Positions 6,459 to 13,315 of a stretch of 27,308 bases of DNA are shown here, in pieces. Numbering within the stretch: position 1 is the first letter of the stretch; every line of letters begins with the position of its first letter. The position numbers and the translations under genes were made by a program. The notes under the pieces are model-generated. The model did not search any database. It saw nothing but the letters and a program-made list of their open reading frames with translations, and was not told the DNA's origin. The stretch is from an uncultured Christensenella sp. (GTDB lineage: Bacteria > Bacillota > Clostridia > Christensenellales > Borkfalkiaceae). The stretch lies in assembly GCA_910579585.1 (NCBI GenBank), contig CAJTVA010000019.1, positions 1 through 27,308 of the forward strand. Direction: 5' to 3'.

Positions 6459-7034
6459 ATGAATGCGATTTTTACGGTGATTTTCTGTCTGTCGTTGCTG
6501 GTAATAACAATCGTCGCGCCGGACAAGTTTTTACCTGCGCTTTTAAGCGGAGCCGAAAAAGCCGCGACGACCGCGCTGACGCTTTTTTGCATATACGCGG
6601 TATGGATGGGGCTGAGCCGCGTCGCCGAAAAAAGCGGGTTTTCGCGAGTGGCGGCAAAGGGGTTAAGGCCGTTATCCCGCCGACTTTTCAGAACCGAAAA
6701 CCAAGCCGCGCTTGAAAACATCGCAATGAATTTATCCTGTAACCTTTTAGGTATAGGCGGGGCGGCGACTCCGTTCGCCGTCAAAGCGATTGACGAGCTG
6801 GAAAAGGACAAGAACGAGTTCGCGCAAAAGCTGTTATTCGTAATAAACGCGACTTCGGTGCAGATTATCCCTTCCACCGTAATAGCTTTAAGGACGGCGG
6901 CGGGCAGCGGCGCCGCGTTCGATATATTTTTACCTTCGCTCATATGCACAACTGTTTCTACAACGGTTGCCGTGCTTCTTTATTTCGCGGTTTGTAAACC
7001 CCGAAAGCGCACAAAAACGTCGGGTAAAAGATAA
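6459..7034 (+). CDS. spmA: Spore maturation protein A-like membrane protein
   Basis: 191 aa, close to Bacillus SpmA. A hydrophobic N-terminus (about 1-45) is followed by the Gate/nucleoside-recognition domain motif MNLSCNLLGIGGAATPFAVKAIDELE (written here only as its core NLLGIGGAATPFA) and two further membrane segments (about 118-180) with a basic C-terminus. In Bacillus, SpmA and SpmB act in the forespore to dehydrate the spore core and so affect heat resistance; the transported solute is unknown. The stop overlaps the spmB start by one base. No good Shine-Dalgarno precedes the ATG, so the start is moderately certain. Confidence 0.88.
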   Translation: MNAIFTVIFCLSLLVITIVAPDKFLPALLSGAEKAATTALTLFCIYAVWMGLSRVAEKSGFSRVAAKGLRPLSRRLFRTENQAALENIAMNLSCNLLGIGGAATPFAVKAIDELEKDKNEFAQKLLFVINATSVQIIPSTVIALRTAAGSGAAFDIFLPSLICTTVSTTVAVLLYFAVCKPRKRTKTSGKR

Positions 7035-7537
7035 TGGTTTTCGTCATACCCGCCGTGTTTATCGCCGTATTCGGCTTTGCGATTTTCAAAAAAGTCAAAA
7101 TATACGACGAATTTTCCAAGGGCGTAGGCGAAGCCGTCAAATTCACGTTTTCGCTTATCCCCTGCCTTGCCGCGATATTTATGATGTGCGAGCTTTTCGA
7201 GGTTTCGGGGCTATCCGCGGCGCTGACGAACCTTTTGTCGCCCGTGTTCGGCTTCCTCGGTATTCCGCCGGAGCTTACGAAGCTGGTGCTTATAAAGCCA
7301 TTTTCGGGCAGCGGTTCGCTTGCGTACCTGAACGAAATTATCGCCGCTTACGGCGCAGACAGCTACATCACAAGGTGCGCGTGCGTGTGCTTCGGCTCTT
7401 CTGAAACGGTATTTTACATCTCCGCCGTGTACTTTGCGGGCACAAAGATTAAGCGGCTTGCTATACCGATTATAGTCGTGCTTGTCGCTATCTTCCTTTC
7501 GACGATTTTAGCCTGCCTTCTTTGCAGGATAATGTAA
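7034..7537 (+). CDS. spmB: Spore maturation protein B-like membrane protein
   Basis: 167 aa, mostly hydrophobic, several membrane helices. It has the Gate-domain signature LIKPFSGSGSLAYLNEI and the SSETVFYISAVYF segment typical of SpmB. The ATG shares its first base with the last base of the spmA stop (TAATG), so translation is coupled. Works with SpmA in spore core dehydration in known species. Together they indicate a spore-forming lineage. Confidence 0.9.
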   Translation: MVFVIPAVFIAVFGFAIFKKVKIYDEFSKGVGEAVKFTFSLIPCLAAIFMMCELFEVSGLSAALTNLLSPVFGFLGIPPELTKLVLIKPFSGSGSLAYLNEIIAAYGADSYITRCACVCFGSSETVFYISAVYFAGTKIKRLAIPIIVVLVAIFLSTILACLLCRIM

Positions 7538-7539
7538 AA

Positions 7540-7597
7540 GCGGCGCCCTGACCGAAGGAAGCGTACGAAAACGCACACGACCTAGGCAGGGCGCCGC
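7540..7597. terminator. Hairpin after spmB
   Basis: An 11-bp perfect stem GCGGCGCCCTG / CAGGGCGCCGC closes a 36-nt loop that holds a smaller GCGT/ACGC hairpin. It starts 2 nt past the spmB stop. No T-run follows, so it may be a processing or stability structure as much as a terminator. Confidence 0.5.
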
Positions 7598-7640
7598 CTG
7601 ATAAAGTATTGCAAAGCTAAAACGCGCGTAAAATCAGAAA

Positions 7641-7664
7641 CGGCGCAAACCGGAGTTTGCGCCG
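7641..7664. repeat. Perfect GC-rich hairpin
   Basis: CGGCGCAAAC, loop CGGA, GTTTGCGCCG: a 10-bp perfect stem between convergent genes. On the minus strand it is followed by TTTCTGATTTT, so it might stop read-through from the desulfurase side. Confidence 0.45.
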
Positions 7665-7848
7665 CCTCTATATGATAAGGGGGAAAATGATGAACAAGTT
7701 CAAGTAAACTTATCGTTTACAATTCAATTATATACTAATTTCAAAGAATATAAAACAGATTGGAAAACTTTTTTTAAAGATTATTGTATTTAGTTTGATA
7801 AAACAATTTTTGTTATTTTCTCACAAAATAACCCAAATTACGCCGTTC

Positions 7849-8970
7849 TTATTTCCTTATCTTCGAAACGGCGGACTTCAAAAGCTCCACCGCCGCGTCC
7901 GCTTCTTTTTCGGTATTGTGCTTTCCGAAAGAAAACCTGACCGCCGACTTCGCCCGCGCCGCGTCGCAACCCATTGCAAGCAAGGTCTTTGACGGGGTTG
8001 CCGCGCCCGCGTTGCAAGCCGCGCCAGTCGAAACGCACAAACCGTTCAAATCGAGAACGGCGATAAGATTAGCGCCGTCGCAACCGTCGAAAGAGATATT
8101 CGCAACCGACGGCAACATTTTGTTTATATCGCCGTTGAGGTGCGCGCCCCCGATTTCGTTGAGCACGCGCGAAAGAAACTTATCCCTTAGCGCCGAAACG
8201 TAAGCGTTCGTCTTATCCCGCGCAAGGACGACCCTTTCGTAAGCCGCCGCAGTGCCTACGACCCCGGCCGTATTCACGGTGCCGCCGCGGAAGCCCCTTT
8301 CCTGCAAGCCGCCCGATATAAGCCGCATAACTCCGCTTCCGCGCTTTAAAATAAGCACGCCCGAGCCTTTGGGGCCGTAGAATTTGTGCGAAGAAACCCC
8401 TATTCCGTCCGCAAACTTGACGGGCAGGGGCAGATAAGCCGCCGTCTGCACGCAGTCCACGAAGAAAAACACTCCTCTGTCGCGGCAGGCCTTGCCAATC
8501 GCTTCAACGGGCTGAATTACACCCGTTTCGTTGTTCGCCGCCATAACGGCGCAAAAAATAGTATCGTCGCGAAAGGCGGCAATCACCTTTTCGGCGCTGA
8601 CGGCGCCGCTTTCGTCTGGGGACACGAAAGTGACTTCGAACCCGAGTTTTTGCATATCCAGCGCGCTTTCGGACAGAGCGGGGTGCTCGATTGCCGAAAG
8701 CACGAGGTGCCCTTTGCCGCGCCGCGCGCACACACCCTTTACAGCGGTGTTGGCGGCTTCGGTTCCGCCCGAAACGAAATATACTTCTTCCGCCGCGCAA
8801 CCTGCAAGCGCGGCGATTTTATCGCGCGCCGAGCTTATTGCGTTCGCGCTTGCCCTGCCTGCCGAGTGCTGTGCCTGTGCGTTACCGTAATTTTCGGTAA
8901 GGTACGGCGTCATTTCCGATAAAACTTCGTCGTCAAGCCGCGTCGACGCCGCATTGTCAAGATATATCAT
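7849..8970 (-). CDS. nifS: Cysteine desulfurase, NifS/IscS class
   Basis: 373 aa PLP enzyme that takes sulfur from cysteine as an enzyme-bound persulfide, for Fe-S clusters or thio-modified tRNA. Visible residues: MIYLDNAAST at the N-terminus, His96 (IEHPAL), Asp172, the PLP-binding Lys196 in SSHKFYGPKG, and the active Cys319 in STGAACNAG. The reading frame extends to TTG codons at 8973 and 8976. I chose the ATG at 8970 because it gives the family's usual MIYLDNAAST start and lies 10 nt after GGAG. It overlaps the upstream membrane-protein gene by 14 nt and is last in the ispE operon. No scaffold or tRNA thiolase gene is adjacent, so the acceptor (and the exact symbol) is uncertain. Confidence 0.93.
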   Translation of the reverse strand: MIYLDNAASTRLDDEVLSEMTPYLTENYGNAQAQHSAGRASANAISSARDKIAALAGCAAEEVYFVSGGTEAANTAVKGVCARRGKGHLVLSAIEHPALSESALDMQKLGFEVTFVSPDESGAVSAEKVIAAFRDDTIFCAVMAANNETGVIQPVEAIGKACRDRGVFFFVDCVQTAAYLPLPVKFADGIGVSSHKFYGPKGSGVLILKRGSGVMRLISGGLQERGFRGGTVNTAGVVGTAAAYERVVLARDKTNAYVSALRDKFLSRVLNEIGGAHLNGDINKMLPSVANISFDGCDGANLIAVLDLNGLCVSTGAACNAGAATPSKTLLAMGCDAARAKSAVRFSFGKHNTEKEADAAVELLKSAVSKIRK

Positions 8971-9862
8971 CAACAAGAATCTCCAGAATATCGCCTATAA
9001 GCTTGGCTTCCGCCTTGCTCTCTTCAAGCCTGCGACCGAGCCTGGTCGAAGAATTTCTTTCGTTAAGTTTTAGATTGTTCACGTTCTTCCAAAGGCTTTT
9101 CGCCGTAAACACCGTCGCGAGGAAAAACGCGCCCGCAAGGGATACGAAAATTATGAAAAGCGTTATGTTCGAGCCGTCTTTCTCGGCGTACATAACCGTG
9201 CTGAAATAGATTGCAAGCGCGGCGAACACGATAAGCGGCACGACCGTCGCCGCAAAAAGCCCCAACGATACGTTGCGCTTTTTAGTAAAGGCAACCCGCC
9301 TTTCGCTCTTTTTCTCTTCGTTTTCCGAGGTAAGGGCTTCGACTTCCGCCTTTTTCTCCCGCTCCTTTTCTTTCAGTACGGAAACGAACGGCAAAAGTTT
9401 ATCTTTGGCGTTGACGTCAGCGTATTTTTTAAAACCGACCACCGCTTCCGCGCCCTCGCCGGTCTTTGAAAAATCGGTAAAATCGAGGGTTGTCGCCCTA
9501 AGCTTCAACGCAAAAATTTCGGCTTTGTCGCATTCCTCGGCTTTTTGAAGCACGAATCCCGCGTCTTCGAACTTGCCCTCTTCAATGAGCGAACGCGCGT
9601 GCTCGGCAATTTTTTCTAGCTCTTCAGCGCGCTTCAACTCCTCTTCGGCGCGACGACGCTCCCGCTCGGCCAACTGTTCGGGGGTCATAACCGCCGCTTC
9701 CTCGTCGTCCTCTTCGAATTCGGGCACCTCGAACGAAACCTCTTCCTCGGGCTCTTCCCGAGCGGTATCGGTATCGAGGACGAGCTCTTCCTCGCCGTCC
9801 TCGTTCTTTCTTATTTTATACTTTCTGTCCTTGTCGTCGTCTATAAGTCTTTCTTCAGCCAC
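8957..9862 (-). CDS. Acidic coiled-coil protein with two membrane segments
   Basis: 301 aa, function not recognised. Residues 1-60 are very acidic, and 60-115 form a charged Glu/Arg-rich helix likely to be a coiled coil. About 198-222 and 233-254 are membrane helices with a short outside loop. The C-terminal 45 residues are again charged and helical. The start is GTG at 9862, 6 nt after a full AGGAGG. It lies 10 nt after ispE and overlaps the desulfurase, so it is co-transcribed with both. No catalytic motif is seen; a membrane-anchored scaffold is only a guess. Confidence 0.8.
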   Translation of the reverse strand: MAEERLIDDDKDRKYKIRKNEDGEEELVLDTDTAREEPEEEVSFEVPEFEEDDEEAAVMTPEQLAERERRRAEEELKRAEELEKIAEHARSLIEEGKFEDAGFVLQKAEECDKAEIFALKLRATTLDFTDFSKTGEGAEAVVGFKKYADVNAKDKLLPFVSVLKEKEREKKAEVEALTSENEEKKSERRVAFTKKRNVSLGLFAATVVPLIVFAALAIYFSTVMYAEKDGSNITLFIIFVSLAGAFFLATVFTAKSLWKNVNNLKLNERNSSTRLGRRLEESKAEAKLIGDILEILVDDIS

Positions 9863-9872
9863 CTTTGACCTC

Positions 9873-10727
9873 CTATATCTTCGGGATATAACTTTTCAGT
9901 TGAATAGTTGCGCAACTGCCCCGATAACGGCTTTTGACGTAGGCGCACATCTCGGCGCTGTCGAAAAGCGCGTACACGCCGCTGCCCGAACCCGTCATAT
10001 TCACGCCCGACGGCGCGAACTCTTGAAGCTCTTTAAAGGCGGTTTCCACTCCGCCGTTCAAGCGTATTGCGGGCGCGTAAAGCGCGTTGAAAAGGCTTTT
10101 GCCGAGCCCCGCGACATCGCCCGCTTTCAGAGCTTCCGCGGCAGGCTGACTTTGCCCGCACATTTTCGGTAAAGCGTCGTAAAGACGGTAGCACTCCGCC
10201 GTTGATACTCCGCCCCGCGGCAATAAAAGCAAAAAATCGAGTCTGAGCTTGCTTTCAACGGGCTCGACTTTTTCGCCCCTGCCCGTAAGCCTTGCAAACC
10301 CGCCGGTCAGCATATAACCCGTATCGCTTCCCAGAGTATCGGAGAGCCGCTTCAAATCCCGTTCTCCGCCCGCGCCGTAAAGCATTGCCATACCACGAAG
10401 CACGCCGGCGGCGTCCGCGGACGAACCGCCCAGCCCCGCGCCGACGGGGATATTTTTGTAAATTACTATATCCGCCCCGCAGGTTCCGAATTCTCTGATA
10501 TAGGCTTCAGCCGCTTTTGCCGCGTTGTTCTCTTCGTACGGTAACAGCTCGGTGCCCTGTCCGTGCATTTCGACCGTGACGAGCCCGTCTTTACGCTTTT
10601 TAATCTTTATAAGGTCGTACAGGTCGACAGAACAGACGAGACTGTCAAGCGTATGATACCCGCCCTCTGCGCCCGTTATACCGAGCGTCAAATTAAGTTT
10701 TGCGTATGCCTTTACCCGCACGCCCAT
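9873..10727 (-). CDS. ispE: 4-diphosphocytidyl-2-C-methyl-D-erythritol kinase
   Basis: 284 aa GHMP kinase of the non-mevalonate isoprenoid pathway, which phosphorylates CDP-methylerythritol with ATP. Motif 1 is KAYAKLNLTLGI at 6-17. The ATP-binding PVGAGLGGSSADAA is at 94-107. LGSDTGYML (132-140) holds the likely catalytic Asp135, and NMTGSGSG is near the C-terminus. The usual GADVPFF is here GSDTGYM, a divergent form that keeps the Asp. There is no Shine-Dalgarno, and the -10 box ends 6 nt before the ATG, so the mRNA is probably leaderless. It is first in an operon with the coiled-coil protein and the cysteine desulfurase. Confidence 0.95.
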   Translation of the reverse strand: MGVRVKAYAKLNLTLGITGAEGGYHTLDSLVCSVDLYDLIKIKKRKDGLVTVEMHGQGTELLPYEENNAAKAAEAYIREFGTCGADIVIYKNIPVGAGLGGSSADAAGVLRGMAMLYGAGGERDLKRLSDTLGSDTGYMLTGGFARLTGRGEKVEPVESKLRLDFLLLLPRGGVSTAECYRLYDALPKMCGQSQPAAEALKAGDVAGLGKSLFNALYAPAIRLNGGVETAFKELQEFAPSGVNMTGSGSGVYALFDSAEMCAYVKSRYRGSCATIQLKSYIPKI

Positions 10728-10733
10728 ATTAGT

Positions 10734-10762
10734 ATTATAACAGATAGCCGCCCGCGCGTCAA
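10734..10762 (-). promoter_or_regulatory. Leaderless-type promoter of ispE
   Basis: TTGACG (10762-10757), 17-nt spacer, TATAAT (10739-10734). The A of the ATG at 10727 is exactly where transcription should start. The -35 box lies inside the loop and arm of the hairpin at 10746-10776. Confidence 0.75.
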
Positions 10763-10776
10763 TCGCGCGGGCGGCT
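10746..10776. terminator. Hairpin after the sipL-like gene, overlapping the ispE promoter
   Basis: A 13-bp perfect stem (AGCCGCCCGCGCG / CGCGCGGGCGGCT) with loop TCAAT, 17 nt past the stop of the sipL-like gene. No T-run follows. It probably insulates ispE from upstream transcription, and it contains the ispE -35 box. Confidence 0.6.
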
Positions 10777-10793
10777 GATATTATACGGAACGT

Positions 10794-12260
10794 TTAATTT
10801 TTAGGTCTGTATATGAGTATCCGCTCTTTGCCTGTCAGAGGGAAAGAAAGTTCGGGGTTTGATTTTTCGATACTTTCGGGCGCTTCCGAAAGCCGTTTCG
10901 CCGTTTCCCAAAGCCCGTCGCCCGCGGAGGGTATGTAAACGCTGATTGCGCAGTCGGGCACGGTTTTTTCGCCCTGCTCGGTGATTTCGTTCAGGTATTT
11001 AACCGTTTTTACCTCGCCGTCGGCGCCCGTAATTTTAAGTACGGCTTCGCCCTCGCACTCGCCCTCGGCACGCTGTCTGAGGCTGACCCCGCACACCGCA
11101 ACCGAGATTTCGCGGCAATTTGCCGAAAGCCCCGTAAGCGGGCACGAGAAAGGCATATTGACTTCGGTGGAGTGCACCTCGCCCGCCTGTTCGTATAAAA
11201 GCGTGGAAGTCACGCTTCCCTCAACTCCGTCCGCCGTCCGCGCAAACTCTACGCTGGGCAAAGTCGCCGCAAGAAAGGCGCAGGTGTAGTCGAGCTTCGC
11301 TTTCGTCGCGCACAGCCCCGTTACGCGCTCGGAATAGACCTTGATGTCGGTATCCAAAGCAGTTTCTTCGGTTAAAAAGTTCAAAGAAAGCTCGCAGTCC
11401 TTCGAGAAAGCGTCGCATACCACAGCAACCTCTTCTTCCTCGTAGAAGTGCCCCGAAAACCCGAGGGTTGCGTTGACGTCCACGTCGCACTTGCCGCGTT
11501 CCTCGTTTATGCGGCAGTTGACGTTAACCGCCTTGACTTCGGCGCGACAGAACGCGCGCTGGGAAAACAGAGCTTCGTCACAGGCGATTTCGCACTTAAA
11601 CGGGATAATTCTGTCAAGACAGACGGGAGCGCTATCCCTTACCGCGAGAAGCGAAAGGTATAGCTCTCCGCTGACCTCGACGACGCCCGCACGAACGTTA
11701 CAGCCGAGAACGAGCGCCTGTGCCGACGGCACGAGAACGTCGGTAGCAACGCAGTCGAAGTCGTCGTCAACTTCGCTTTCGCCCGAAAACCCGACGAAAG
11801 AATAGAGCTTTGTATTTTCAGTGTTGACTATCGCGCCCTCGACCGAAGCCACGAAGCTCCGCGTGGCGCTGTCGTAAACGTCGACAGCCGCACCCACTAC
11901 GATTGCGACGGCGTACGAAGAGCCGTCACGCTTCACCTGCCACCTTTCGCACTTCAAAGCGCAGTCGCCGCGCTGAGCGGGCGCAAGGCGTTCGTCGTCG
12001 ATAAAATGGGTAAATTCCGCGCCTTTCTGAACGCGGCACAGTCTGCCGTCGCCGTCGGTATAGACCAAAGTCGCTATTATTCTGCCGCCGTAATTGAGCC
12101 TGCCCGAGGACGCCTCGCACGAGGTTAAGGAAATCTGCGGATAGACCGCGACCACTTCGCCCACGTCCTGTCCGAATTTTATTTCAACTACGGTCTGGGT
12201 ACTTAAAGACGCCACCTTGCGCGTGTACGTGCCCGTTTGATTTTGTGCGTTGATTGCCAT
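10794..12260 (-). CDS. SipL-like SPOCS (DUF3794) and LysM protein
   Basis: 488 aa. Repeated beta-rich units with the VDVNATLGFSG and EVSGELYLSL patterns of the SPOCS/DUF3794 family occupy most of the chain. The last 50 residues (DGLWETAKRLSEAPESIEK, then NPEL and GKERILIY) match a LysM fold. SipL of Clostridioides difficile has the same order and a similar length; it links spore coat assembly to the SpoIVA layer around the forespore. The start has a GGAGG site 8 nt upstream. The gene follows veg by 57 nt without a terminator. A vegetative cell-wall role is the alternative, since some DUF3794 proteins are not spore-specific. Confidence 0.82.
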   Translation of the reverse strand: MAINAQNQTGTYTRKVASLSTQTVVEIKFGQDVGEVVAVYPQISLTSCEASSGRLNYGGRIIATLVYTDGDGRLCRVQKGAEFTHFIDDERLAPAQRGDCALKCERWQVKRDGSSYAVAIVVGAAVDVYDSATRSFVASVEGAIVNTENTKLYSFVGFSGESEVDDDFDCVATDVLVPSAQALVLGCNVRAGVVEVSGELYLSLLAVRDSAPVCLDRIIPFKCEIACDEALFSQRAFCRAEVKAVNVNCRINEERGKCDVDVNATLGFSGHFYEEEEVAVVCDAFSKDCELSLNFLTEETALDTDIKVYSERVTGLCATKAKLDYTCAFLAATLPSVEFARTADGVEGSVTSTLLYEQAGEVHSTEVNMPFSCPLTGLSANCREISVAVCGVSLRQRAEGECEGEAVLKITGADGEVKTVKYLNEITEQGEKTVPDCAISVYIPSAGDGLWETAKRLSEAPESIEKSNPELSFPLTGKERILIYRPKN

Positions 12261-12317
12261 AAAAATGCCTCCGTATCCGTTACGTTTACAAGGTATTCTA
12301 TGCGCGCACCTTTAAGG

Positions 12318-12563
12318 TTATGACAGTTTTTCCTGAACCTTGACCCTGCCGCAAAGTATTTCCGAATACGAATAAGCCGTCTTGCCGAGAAAATTTTTGT
12401 CGAAAGGGCTTACCGTAAACAGCGAGGGATATATTCCGTTAACCACGGCGGGGAAAGTTACGAACTTGTTTCTGCCGAGGTTGAGTTTGACGGTAACGTC
12501 CTTACCGCTTAAATTCTTAATTGCGTCTTTTATTGAGTTGATTGTCGTGTTTACCTTTATCAT
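12318..12563 (-). CDS. veg: Veg-family small protein
   Basis: 81 aa, the family's usual size. SIKDAIKNLSGKDVTVKLNLGRNK, shortened here to the GKDVTVKLN core, then the IYPSLFTV and YSYSEILCGRVKV segments match the Sm-like Veg/DUF1021 protein. In Bacillus, Veg is highly expressed and affects biofilm and peptidoglycan-related traits; the mechanism is unclear. No Shine-Dalgarno is visible before the ATG at 12563, so the start or a leaderless mRNA is possible. Probably co-transcribed with the sipL-like gene downstream. Confidence 0.88.
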   Translation of the reverse strand: MIKVNTTINSIKDAIKNLSGKDVTVKLNLGRNKFVTFPAVVNGIYPSLFTVSPFDKNFLGKTAYSYSEILCGRVKVQEKLS

Positions 12564-12595
12564 ATTAATATTTTTGCCAAATTTTAGAAAAATAT

Positions 12596-12622
12596 GCGCC
12601 CGACCGTTGCACGGTCGGGCGC
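12596..12622 (-). terminator. Terminator of the zinc-ribbon gene
   Basis: An 11-bp stem GCGCCCGACCG / CGGTCGGGCGC with a 5-nt loop. On the minus strand ATATTTTTCT follows. It lies 32 nt past the gene stop. Confidence 0.85.
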
Positions 12623-12653
12623 GTAAAATTACCGTTAAATATTCGGACGGCGC

Positions 12654-13145
12654 TTAAAAATCATCGTCGTCGTAATCGTCGTCGTCCAAATCCTCATCGT
12701 CCAAATCGTCGTCTTCGAGGGTGGAAAGAGGGTCGTCATCGTCGAAAAATTCGTCTTCGTCGGAAAACTCCTCTTCTTCCTCGGCGAATTCTTCCTCAAT
12801 CTCTTCCTGCAATTCGGCGTCGACGGTAAGGTCGCCGTCGTCCTCTTCGAGGTAGTTCTTCCATTCCTCGTCATTCTCGATATCGACTTCCTCGTCCTCT
12901 TCGAACTCCTGCTTGCTTTTGCAAGTTTCGCACATCTTTTCGCCGGGGCGAAGCGCGTTCACGCCGCATACGGGGCAAAGCTCCTGTTCAAGCTCCGCGT
13001 CCACCTCTTCGTATTCTTCTTCGTCAAGGTCGGCGAATTGAAGTTTGTTGCCTTTCATCTCCGCCAAACAGACGTCGCAGTACTCCTGTTTCTCTTCGTC
13101 TATATAGTTAAGTTCACATCTCGGACATTTAACGTATCTGACCAT
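12654..13145 (-). CDS. Zinc-ribbon protein with very acidic tail
   Basis: 163 aa. Four CxxC pairs are visible: Cys7/10, Cys23/26, Cys57/60 and Cys72/75, enough for two zinc ribbons. From residue 80 the chain is almost wholly Asp and Glu, ending in repeated DDD/DDE. Such a tail can mimic nucleic acid or bind basic proteins, but no function is known to me. A GGAG site precedes the ATG. It is a single-gene unit between the two terminators at 12596 and 13258. The tail is coded by near-repetitive GAC/GAT/GAA codons. Confidence 0.82.
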   Translation of the reverse strand: MVRYVKCPRCELNYIDEEKQEYCDVCLAEMKGNKLQFADLDEEEYEEVDAELEQELCPVCGVNALRPGEKMCETCKSKQEFEEDEEVDIENDEEWKNYLEEDDGDLTVDAELQEEIEEEFAEEEEEFSDEDEFFDDDDPLSTLEDDDLDDEDLDDDDYDDDDF

Positions 13146-13257
13146 TTTGATATCTCCGTAAAGGACCTTTTTATGCTTATATGTTAAGTGCTAACATTAT
13201 ATTAATATTTATCTTTTTTGTAAACTGTTTTTTTATTCTTTTTTTTAAGAAATAACG

Positions 13258-13298
13258 AAAAATTTGTCCCCGCAGTGTGCCTACGGGGACAAATTTTT
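13258..13298 (-). terminator. Terminator of the 767-aa surface protein gene
   Basis: A 15-bp stem (AAAAATTTGTCCCCG / CGGGGACAAATTTTT) with an 11-nt loop, 18 nt past the stop. The A/T part of the stem provides the U-run. The adjacent 13199-13257 is AT-rich and holds nothing else visible. Confidence 0.85.
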
Positions 13299-13315
13299 AT
13301 TTATGCCGTTAATTG

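Larger units (their letters stand above)
7538..7848. other. Gene-free gap between convergent spmB and cysteine desulfurase
   Basis: About 311 bp without a credible gene. It holds two strong hairpins (listed separately). It also holds a ribosome-site-like AAGGGGG followed by a six-codon frame MMNKFK (7687-7707), a small GTAAAC/GTTTAC hairpin (7704-7720), and an AT-rich stretch with GTTATTTT/AAAATAAC (7812-7832) near the desulfurase 3' end. The latter could end the desulfurase transcript, though no T-run follows. Confidence 0.5.

Noticed and set aside
13150..13200. CIRCE (HrcA) operator suggested by TTAGCACTTAAC
   Set aside because: The second half-site GAGTGCTAA with 9-nt spacing is absent; only a short local dyad is present.
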